DNA of 6,145 nucleotides from Spirochaetaceae bacterium. Lineage in GTDB: Bacteria > Spirochaetota > Spirochaetia > CADAEX01. The notes beneath the pieces were generated by a model, which searched no databases, was not told where the DNA came from, and worked only from the letters and a program-made list of their open reading frames with translations. Position 1 is the stretch's first letter, and the number at the start of each line of letters is the position of its first letter. Location of the stretch: contig WRFK01000099.1 in NCBI GenBank assembly GCA_009778835.1, positions 1-6,145 of the forward strand. Direction: 5' to 3'. The position numbers were made by a program, and so were the translations under genes. Positions 1 through 5,273 of the stretch are shown in pieces.

Positions 1-106
1 CGTAAGAAGATTCTGTAAGAGCATTGTAGAGGTTACGAAGTTTATCCGGATTATTAAAGAGTGTGCAGAAAGTGTTGTCTTTATACATAGAAAGATGTTT
101 TTTCAT
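1..106 (-). CDS. N-terminus of a probable Rpn-family (PD-(D/E)XK) recombination-promoting nuclease/putative transposase, cut by the window edge
   Basis: The minus strand reads without a stop from an ATG at 106 to the window edge, giving 35 codons that begin MKKHLSMYKDNTFCTLF and continue NNPDKLRNLYNALTESSY. The pattern 'YKDxxFxxLFxNPxKLxxLYNALxxxxY' is what I recognise as the amino end of the Rpn/YhgA-like family, PD-(D/E)XK nucleases annotated as recombination-promoting nuclease or putative transposase. The catalytic residues of that fold lie further in and are outside the window, so activity cannot be judged. A second in-frame ATG at 88 (MYKDNTF) is an equally possible start; neither has a good Shine-Dalgarno sequence. 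The gene faces away from the rest of the window and abuts a repeat cluster at 160-391. The family call is by recognition of a short segment only. Confidence 0.6.
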   Translation of the reverse strand, partial: MKKHLSMYKDNTFCTLFNNPDKLRNLYNALTESSY

Positions 107-163
107 ATATAAACAGATAACAACAATTTCTATTCAGTTGCTTCAATTCTATATAAAAACTTA

Positions 164-184
164 TCTGCGCCTTTGCGTGAGGCT
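164..184 (+). repeat. Short dispersed repeat, copy 1 ('GCGTCTTTGCGTGAGG' type)
   Basis: These 21 bases match positions 371-391 at 20 of 21 positions; the only difference is C for T at the seventh base. The core 'CTTTGCGTGAGG' recurs three times within 230 bp. It has no coding role that I can see. Similar sequences are scattered between genes in many bacterial genomes. Confidence 0.75.
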
Positions 185-201
185 TTTTCCCGCATTGCCT
201 C

Positions 202-230
202 CTGTCATTGCGAGCGTAGCGAAGCAATCC
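202..230 (+). repeat. Palindromic intergenic element, left arm of an inverted pair
   Basis: These 29 bases contain 'TCATTGCGAG' and 'GAAGCAATCC'. The unit is itself an imperfect palindrome (ATTGC at one end, GCAAT at the other) and recurs in inverted orientation at 257-291. I recognise this as a widespread REP-like or MITE-like intergenic repeat seen in unrelated bacteria. Its junctions on reverse translation give the familiar spurious peptide 'RGAKRRSN'. Confidence 0.8.
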
Positions 231-256
231 ATAACACAAAGCAAAGTTATATGACA

Positions 257-291
257 GGATTGCTTCGTCGCTTTGCTCCTCGCAATGACAG
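257..291 (-). repeat. Palindromic intergenic element, right arm of the inverted pair
   Basis: Read on the minus strand, these 35 bases start 'CTGTCATTGCGAG' and end 'GAAGCAATCC', as the left arm does. They carry six additional bases in the centre (GAGCAAAGCGAC in place of CGTAGC). The two arms are 26 bp apart, so transcript from either strand could fold into one long interrupted hairpin. The centre difference shows that they are two separate copies or variants, not a recent perfect inversion. Confidence 0.8.
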
Positions 292-327
292 AATTGCCCC
301 TTCGCGGCTTCGCGTCTTTGCGTGAGG
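288..327 (+). repeat. 40-bp direct repeat, copy A
   Basis: It starts with ACAGAATT and ends with TCTTTGCGTGAGG, and matches 350-389 at about 33 of 40 positions with a 62-bp period. The last 16 or so bases are identical between the copies. It overlaps the end of the palindromic element by four bases. Confidence 0.75.
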
Positions 328-349
328 TTCCACTGGTTCTACCGACACA

Positions 350-389
350 ACAGAATTACCTCTTCGTGCTTCTGCGTCTTTGCGTGAGG
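350..389 (+). repeat. 40-bp direct repeat, copy B
   Basis: This is the second copy of the 288-327 repeat, 62 bp downstream, also running from ACAGAATT to GCGTGAGG. Its right half is also the best match to the short copy at 164-184. The mismatches are concentrated in the middle, around the 'CTTCG' steps. Confidence 0.75.
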
Positions 390-558
390 CTATGACAGGA
401 GTAATAAAAATATTGTCGTATAACGCAAATCTGTTTACAGCCTGCAGAATGTCGCCCATGAAACATTTTAACCTTATGCCTCCTGGGGAATTGCAAAAAA
501 TTGAATAATATGATATGGTAAACGCCAACAATCTGGAAATCTTATTAAAGTTTAAGAT

Positions 559-563
559 GGAGG
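559..563 (+). promoter_or_regulatory. Ribosome binding site that sets the response-regulator start
   Basis: GGAGG lies five bases before the ATG at 569. The same frame is open further upstream, with ATGs at 515 and 557. The GGAGG overlaps the 557 start, and the receiver fold begins just after 569, so 569 is preferred. Confidence 0.75.
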
Positions 564-568
564 CAAGG

Positions 569-964
569 ATGGATATAGCAAAAAAAGGTAGAATTCTTCT
601 TGTTGATGATGATAAAACAAGCCTGCTGGTGTTGATGAATATTTTGCAGCAGGATTATTCTCTCTATATTGCCAGAGATGGCGAGGAAGCTATAAAGAAT
701 GCTATAAAAAACATACCTGATCTTATTTTGCTGGACATAATCCTTCCTGATATAGATGGATATACGGTGCTTGCCAGATTGCGCGCATCAGATATAGCAA
801 AAGACATTCCAATTATTTTTGTTACAGGTCTTAGTGAAAGCGGCGGCAAGGAAAAAGGGTTAAAGCTTGGAGCTGTGGATTACATAATCAAACCTTTTAA
901 TCCAATGGAAGTAAAAGAGAAAATTATGCATCATATTGAAATTATCAATCAGAACAAGCCCTAA
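569..964 (+). CDS. Single-domain (CheY-like) response regulator
   Basis: This 131-residue protein is a receiver domain and nothing else, so it has no DNA-binding or enzymatic output of its own. It should be cytoplasmic. The receiver signature is complete: acidic pair D13/D14 after the first strand (RILLVDDD), phospho-acceptor D56 in LLDIILPDIDG, switch threonine T86 (FVTG), and K108-P109 in YIIKPF. The style of the domain, including 'GLKLGAVDYIIKPF', is like the receivers of HD-GYP or GGDEF regulators. Here it ends at residue 131 with a stop and no second domain follows. It converges on the hybrid kinase gene with 64 bp between the two stops. That makes it a plausible final acceptor for the kinase's Hpt domain, or a carrier to a distant target. 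The partnership is inferred; the REC assignment is secure. Confidence 0.92.
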   Translation: MDIAKKGRILLVDDDKTSLLVLMNILQQDYSLYIARDGEEAIKNAIKNIPDLILLDIILPDIDGYTVLARLRASDIAKDIPIIFVTGLSESGGKEKGLKLGAVDYIIKPFNPMEVKEKIMHHIEIINQNKP

Positions 965-994
965 AATATAGTCATATTATTTTATCGTGTCTAA

Positions 995-1011
995 GCGGGG
1001 TATACCCCCGC
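995..1011. terminator. GC-rich hairpin between two convergent genes, possible bidirectional terminator
   Basis: GCGGGG at 995-1000 pairs with CCCCGC at 1006-1011 around a five-base loop. The hairpin sits 31 bases after the regulator stop and 18 bases after the kinase stop (minus strand). Neither side is followed by a true T-run, so it is not a textbook intrinsic terminator. It may still halt or stabilise convergent transcripts. Confidence 0.4.
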
Positions 1012-1028
1012 ATGCGATCATCAGCCTG

Positions 1029-3926
1029 TTATAACAACTTATCGAGGCTCTCTGTTGCCATAGCAAAATTCAAATCTTCCATCTGCTGTATGAGTTTTTT
1101 GCTGCCGGATATACCGCGAAGAGCCTCTGTAAATTCCAGACAAGCAGGGTCGCCTTTTTCCAGCAAAGGCCTTAATTCATTAATCAATTCCTGCGCTTTT
1201 TCTTTATCAAGAGGTTCGATCCATGCTGGCGCTTTAGATAAAATGGCTTTTTCCGCAAAAGGGGTAAGTTCTTTTAATACAGCGCTTAATTCGTTTTTAA
1301 GAGTATTAAGTTCTTCCAACGTTATCTGATTTTTTCCCTCTTTAAGCTGGCTCTCGATATTCTCCGAGATTTTTTGCAGATTTTCCTTGTCCAGTATTTT
1401 TGCATTTGTCTTTAATGTGTGCACCAGCCTGTGAGCTGTTTTTATATCATTATTATCAAGGGCTTCGGCAAATTTATCGTATGTATTCTGATTATCCCTA
1501 ACGAAATTGACCGTAAGTTTATCATGCAATTTTTCATCGGAATTTTTATCTTGAGTCTTGTTTTCGGTTTCCCATTTTACAGGCGTTATATATTTAACTA
1601 AGCACTGCCACAATTCATGCGACAGGAAGGGCTTGCCCACACAATCCCGCATACCGCTTCTCGTGTAGAGTTCCTTGTCGTGCAGCATGACGTTAGCAGT
1701 AAGGGCTATTATTGGAGTTCCTGTGCCCAGTTCGCCAATTTTGGAAGCAGCTTCAATCCCGTCCATTACAGGCATATGTATATCCATAAAGATTAAGTCA
1801 TAAGGCTTTTGATCTTTATTGATGCGCCTTTTGACCATGTTCACACCTTCTTTGCCATTTTCTGCAATGTCTACTTCCAGCCCGACTCTTGCAAGATGGT
1901 CGCAAAGCATTTGCTGATTCATCTCATTATCCTCACAGAGCAGTATCTCTCCTTTGAAATGAGGCTTTTCCATTGTGCCGTCAGTTATTCTATTATTGGA
2001 AGTGCTATCCAGTGAATCTATTGTTTCAAACGTAATTTCAAAATTGAATTTGCTTCCAACCCCCAGGGTGCTTTCTACACTAAGAGCGCCGCCCATTATT
2101 TCAACAATATTTTTGGATATCGTAAGCCCGAGCCCTGTGCCTCCGTATTTGCGCGTTGTCCCTGCTTCTGCCTGGGTAAATGGCTGGTATATTTTTTTAA
2201 GATGATCGGGGCTCATTCCTATTCCGGTGTCCTTTACTTCAAAATCAATTGTAATGCGATCGCCAGGCGTTCCAATAACGTTTGCCGAAACCTTGACCAT
2301 GCCGCCTGTATTGGTAAACTTTACCGCATTGGAGAGGATATTGAGAAGCACCTGACGCACCCTTACAGGGTCGCCAAGCAGTTTTTTCCCCAGTGACGGT
2401 TCGGCATAAAAGTGCAGGTGAACTCCTTTTTCTACTGCTTTTGGCATAATTATTGTCCGGCAGGCAGTAAAAAGCTCGTGTAAATCAAAAGGAATCTTTT
2501 CCAGTTCTATTTTGCCGGATTCTATTTTTGAAATATCGAGGACATCATTTATTATCTGTAGAAGTAATTCGGAATTTAACATTATCTTCTTGAGGTAGCC
2601 TTTTGTTTTCTCCGAAATATTGTCGTCAAGAGCAAGTTCCGAAAAACCGATGATGCTGTTCATTGGCGTGCGTATCTCGTGGCTCATGTTTGCAAGGAAT
2701 GTTGATTTTGAGATTGACGCTGCTTCCGCGTCCCGCGCGGCTTTCTGCAAATTTTCCTCATACTCCTTTTTATGAGCTTCGTCATTGATTGTCTGATAGA
2801 ACACTATGTTTCCGTCAAGCCACCGAATGATCGAGGCTCTTCCGCCAATCCATGTGCCTAAAGATTCGTCCCAGATGTCCCGGTATTCGCTGGATGGGAA
2901 ACTATCTTTATTCTGCGAAAGCCGCGGCAGTTGGCATATTTCGCAGGGAGAATTTTTGCCTCTTATTACTTTATAGCATTTCTTGTTTCTGAAGGAGTCG
3001 CGGTCTATTTGAACCTTATTCGCCATTCCGCGGTTTATATAAACAAGGTTGTAGTCCAGATCAGTAACGTATATAAGGGTGTCAAGATAGTCGATCGCCA
3101 CTACTGCTTTGTTTAGTTCAAAAATTTCATCGACCATGTCGCCAATCCGGTTTGACAGTATTCCCATTTCATCCTTATATTTGCTTCTTATGGGGTAACT
3201 TAGATTGCCGGCTGCAATTTCAACCATTGCTTTCTCTATGCCCGAAATGGGAGCAGTAATCATTCTCCCTATGAGCATTGACACAATGAAAGAGATTATC
3301 ATAAGGATAATAGCAACGGCAAACATATAAACTACTATTTTGTTTTGTGTAACGATGCTTAATCTTTCATCGGATGTTTTCAGCGCCAGGTTGTGTAAAT
3401 CATTTAGCTTGGAAGTTATCTCTGTAGCTGGTTTGTGAGAGTCCGATAAACCCCTAACTATCATCAATGTGTCTTTATTCTTTACTCCGTTCCGGATCAA
3501 ATAAAAACTGGGCTTAAAAAAATCACTAAATAAAAATTCTATACGATATAAGGTGTTGAAGCGGAGTTGTTTTTCCTCTTCCGACAGGGAATTGTCCCTT
3601 TGCACTATTATGCGGTTATCGTATAAATATTTAATAAATATAGCGCATAAGTCATCATAGTCTATGTCCCGCAGAGCAGAGATAGATCGTGATATCTCGT
3701 CGTCATAATAAGTCATAGAGGTTGCCATATTATTGAAGCGCAAAAGAGCCAGTGTTCCTAATGCTCCGGATATATTGCTCTGGCGCACCACTGCGTAATT
3801 ATAAGCTGTACTTGCATGAGACATCTGCCTGGTGGAAAATATAGCAAAGATTAGCATAAGAAGTATGAAAGCTCCAAATGCAAGAAAAAGCTTTTTTTGA
3901 ATACCGAGGTTTCTTAACCATTTCAC
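1029..3926 (-). CDS. Membrane-bound tripartite hybrid histidine kinase (sensor-HAMP-PAS-HisKA-HATPase-REC-Hpt)
   Basis: This 965-residue kinase holds a phosphorelay in one chain. Domains in order: membrane segment 11-30; helical extracytoplasmic sensor 31-197, like four-helix-bundle sensors of chemoreceptors; membrane segment 198-220; HAMP about 220-272; PAS about 275-380 with C317, C328 and C331; coiled linker; HisKA with phospho-histidine H416 (SHEIRTPMN); HATPase with N533 (SNAVKFT), D566 in DTGIGM, F583 and glycine loop GGTGLGL 595-601; REC 658-779 with E665/D666, acceptor D715, T743 and K765; Hpt about 800-890 with H836 in AHRLVHTLK. A helical tail (895-965) follows. All catalytic residues are present, so it should be active. 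The start is GTG at 3926 with an AGGGG site eight bases upstream. The ligand is unknown. The convergent REC-only protein is a candidate final acceptor. Confidence 0.95.
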   Translation of the reverse strand: MKWLRNLGIQKKLFLAFGAFILLMLIFAIFSTRQMSHASTAYNYAVVRQSNISGALGTLALLRFNNMATSMTYYDDEISRSISALRDIDYDDLCAIFIKYLYDNRIIVQRDNSLSEEEKQLRFNTLYRIEFLFSDFFKPSFYLIRNGVKNKDTLMIVRGLSDSHKPATEITSKLNDLHNLALKTSDERLSIVTQNKIVVYMFAVAIILMIISFIVSMLIGRMITAPISGIEKAMVEIAAGNLSYPIRSKYKDEMGILSNRIGDMVDEIFELNKAVVAIDYLDTLIYVTDLDYNLVYINRGMANKVQIDRDSFRNKKCYKVIRGKNSPCEICQLPRLSQNKDSFPSSEYRDIWDESLGTWIGGRASIIRWLDGNIVFYQTINDEAHKKEYEENLQKAARDAEAASISKSTFLANMSHEIRTPMNSIIGFSELALDDNISEKTKGYLKKIMLNSELLLQIINDVLDISKIESGKIELEKIPFDLHELFTACRTIIMPKAVEKGVHLHFYAEPSLGKKLLGDPVRVRQVLLNILSNAVKFTNTGGMVKVSANVIGTPGDRITIDFEVKDTGIGMSPDHLKKIYQPFTQAEAGTTRKYGGTGLGLTISKNIVEIMGGALSVESTLGVGSKFNFEITFETIDSLDSTSNNRITDGTMEKPHFKGEILLCEDNEMNQQMLCDHLARVGLEVDIAENGKEGVNMVKRRINKDQKPYDLIFMDIHMPVMDGIEAASKIGELGTGTPIIALTANVMLHDKELYTRSGMRDCVGKPFLSHELWQCLVKYITPVKWETENKTQDKNSDEKLHDKLTVNFVRDNQNTYDKFAEALDNNDIKTAHRLVHTLKTNAKILDKENLQKISENIESQLKEGKNQITLEELNTLKNELSAVLKELTPFAEKAILSKAPAWIEPLDKEKAQELINELRPLLEKGDPACLEFTEALRGISGSKKLIQQMEDLNFAMATESLDKLL

Positions 3927-4197
3927 TATAATTTTCCCCTTTTAAGGAAACTAATCCTGTATTATTGATTGATCAGCATGCCAAATTGCTATAGAGGCTA
4001 TCATAAATATTCAAAAAAAACAATATGTCCGGATGTATATATGCAATAATACCAGGGTTGGGAAAAATTCCGTGAGTTCAAATAACGAAGTTTTATCAAG
4101 TTTAACTTTTTAGGCTAATGCTTGATTTTTATGCAAAAAACCAATATTCATGCGATTTTTGTTGCCAAATTTACGGCTGGAGCAATAGATACATGGT
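3927..4197. other. 271-bp AT-rich spacer upstream of the hybrid kinase and downstream of epmA
   Basis: I see no gene here. Both flanking genes are on the minus strand, so the spacer should hold the end of the epmA transcript and the kinase promoter. On the minus strand a TATGAT hexamer at 4005-4000 could be a -10 element, leaving a leader of about 65 bases, but no clear -35 accompanies it. An ATCAAG...CTTGAT inverted pair (4095-4100 and 4121-4126) has a long loop. The spacing suggests the kinase is not in a tight operon with epmA. Confidence 0.5.
3935..3940 (-). promoter_or_regulatory. Ribosome binding site supporting the GTG start of the hybrid kinase
   Basis: On the minus strand AAAAGGGGA precedes the GTG at 3926 with an eight-base gap. 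The protein then opens with a short basic stretch and the first membrane helix, as expected for a true amino end. This supports GTG rather than a later ATG. Confidence 0.6.
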
Positions 4198-5151
4198 TTA
4201 AAAAGTAAAACTTATTACATCCTGTATTCTGCTTGCCCCTGTAATTGCCATGACAAGCCTGTCTATGCCAAGCGCGACTCCGGAGCAATCGGGAAAATTG
4301 TTTGAAAATATTTCTGTATATGATTTATCGATATAATGATTTACCAGAGAGTTGTTCCTTAGTAATTCCTGCTCTTTAAAAAAAGCATCTATTTTTGTTT
4401 TATTGGTTTCTTCTGTGTAGCAATTTGCAAGTTCTATTCCATTAACGTACAGTTCCCATCTCTGGAGCCATTTGTTGTCTTCTGTTTTTTTTGCAAGGCA
4501 TGGGATTTGAAGAGGGTAATCAGTAACAATAATTGGTTTCTCTTTTGGAAGAGATGGTTCGATTATTGAGACAAATATATAATTAAAAGCTTCTTCCCAT
4601 GTATAGTTGCTTTTATCTCCAAACCCTGCTTTTTTAATCGCATCGGTTAAAAGTTCTGCGCTTTTAAATTTTTCCAGATCAATACCTGTATGCTTAAAAA
4701 AAAGCTCTTTTACTGAAATTATTATGCATGGTGATTTAAGTAAACCGCAGTTGAAAGTTGTGGCAAGCGTATCTAAAAGTTTTTCTGTAATTATAATCGT
4801 CTCTTTATAATTTGCGTCTTTGCTATACCATTCGAGCATTGTGAATTCAGGATTATGAAATCTTCCTGTCTGCTCTGAATTCCTGAAAGATTTTGTTATT
4901 TGAAAAATAGAACCGCTCCCTTCTGCGAGGAGTTTTTTCATCCATATTTCGGGAGATGGAGTAAGATAAAATTCTTTTTCATCTCTGTAGGGGTTTATCA
5001 TTTTTGTGCTAAAAACTTCAAGGTAAGATTCGGGGATAAGCGATGGAGAGAGGACAGGGGTTTCAACCTCAAGATAACCCAAATCTGAAAAATATTTTCT
5101 TATCTCTTTTATTATTTTATCTCTATTTTTTAAAAAGGAAATTTCTGCCAT
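4198..5151 (-). CDS. epmA: EF-P--(R)-beta-lysine ligase EpmA (GenX/PoxA), a LysRS paralogue
   Basis: The 317-residue protein is a class II lysyl-tRNA synthetase catalytic core without the tRNA anticodon-binding domain, close to the 325 residues of E. coli EpmA. Members adenylate (R)-beta-lysine and attach it to a conserved lysine of elongation factor P, which relieves ribosome stalling at proline runs. Visible signatures: an amino helix leading to LEVETPVLSP (27-36); YLTPSPEIWMKKLL (62-75); motif 2, IFQITKSFRNSE (82-93), then GRFHNPEFTMLEWY; NGIELANCYTE (237-247), with the substrate-pocket glutamate; and motif 3, SGVALGIDRLVM (290-301). The alanine in GVALG, where LysRS has glycine, favours EpmA. 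The frame extends to a TTG at 5205, but homology starts at the ATG at 5151, which lacks a clear Shine-Dalgarno site. Neither EF-P nor EpmB lies in the window. Confidence 0.9.
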   Translation of the reverse strand: MAEISFLKNRDKIIKEIRKYFSDLGYLEVETPVLSPSLIPESYLEVFSTKMINPYRDEKEFYLTPSPEIWMKKLLAEGSGSIFQITKSFRNSEQTGRFHNPEFTMLEWYSKDANYKETIIITEKLLDTLATTFNCGLLKSPCIIISVKELFFKHTGIDLEKFKSAELLTDAIKKAGFGDKSNYTWEEAFNYIFVSIIEPSLPKEKPIIVTDYPLQIPCLAKKTEDNKWLQRWELYVNGIELANCYTEETNKTKIDAFFKEQELLRNNSLVNHYIDKSYTEIFSNNFPDCSGVALGIDRLVMAITGASRIQDVISFTF

Positions 5152-5200
5152 ATTAATTTGTTTTAAGTATAGGATTAATATTGTTTTTTTGTAATACCAA

Positions 5201-5216
5201 TTCAAATTTATTTGAA
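5201..5216. repeat. Perfect inverted repeat TTCAAA-N4-TTTGAA, operator-like
   Basis: Six-base arms flank a four-base spacer near the middle of the divergent intergenic region, just upstream of the possible -35 of the PAP2 gene. This is the usual size and place for a dimeric repressor site. In AT-rich DNA it could also arise by chance. Confidence 0.35.
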
Positions 5217-5260
5217 AGAAGTGGACAGGGTAGTCAATCCGCTATATGTTTTATATATGA

Positions 5261-5266
5261 AGGAGG
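5261..5266 (+). promoter_or_regulatory. Strong ribosome binding site that sets the PAP2 protein start
   Basis: AGGAGG lies seven bases before the ATG at 5274. The frame is open upstream to an ATG at 5181, but that extension is low-complexity and would bury the signal peptide. The 5274 start is therefore preferred. Confidence 0.85.
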
Positions 5267-5273
5267 ATGCGCT

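Larger units (their letters stand above)
107..568. other. 462-bp intergenic stretch with dispersed repeats and no convincing gene
   Basis: This region separates the minus-strand nuclease start from the plus-strand response regulator, so it should contain promoters for both. Its middle (about 160-391) is made of dispersed repeat copies, listed separately. The open frames across it are mostly translations of those repeats and are not believable genes. A TATGAT hexamer at 509-514 could be a -10 element for the regulator, but I see no good -35 at the right distance. A 38-codon plus-strand frame at 392-508 is mentioned only as a weak candidate. Confidence 0.6.
5152..5273. promoter_or_regulatory. 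Divergent promoter region between epmA and the PAP2 gene
   Basis: These 122 bp must drive two outward-facing genes. For epmA, the minus strand carries TATACT (5171-5166), five of six matches to a -10 box, but it would leave a leader of only about eight bases. For the PAP2 gene, TGGACA at 5222-5227 resembles a -35, followed by a weak TATATG or TATGTT about 15 to 17 bases later. These promoter calls are tentative; the divergent arrangement itself is certain. Confidence 0.4.

Noticed and set aside
63..254. 63-codon plus-strand open frame
   Set aside because: It overlaps the believable minus-strand nuclease start, and its end is repeat sequence.
160..391. Repeat cluster as a CRISPR array
   Set aside because: The repeats are unequal in length, diverged, irregularly spaced and of two families. 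There are no regular spacers and no cas genes.
247..531. 94-codon minus-strand open frame
   Set aside because: Most of its length is a translation of the dispersed repeats (peptides such as SRKDAEARRG and SLRGAKRRSN), a common false gene. It has no ribosome binding site or recognisable fold.
1012..1329. 105-codon plus-strand open frame near the end of the kinase
   Set aside because: It lies entirely antisense to the well-supported kinase reading frame and shows no family features.
4095..4126. ATCAAG...CTTGAT inverted pair followed by T residues on the plus strand, as a terminator
   Set aside because: The loop is 20 bases, the stem is AT-rich, and the T-run is on the plus strand, where no gene ends. 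It cannot serve minus-strand epmA.
5152..5205. Amino-terminal extension of EpmA from a TTG codon
   Set aside because: No ribosome binding site precedes the TTG. Similarity to the family begins at the ATG at 5151.
5181..5273. Amino-terminal extension of the PAP2 protein from an upstream ATG
   Set aside because: The strong AGGAGG at 5261-5266 and the signal peptide beginning at 5274 both point to the shorter form.
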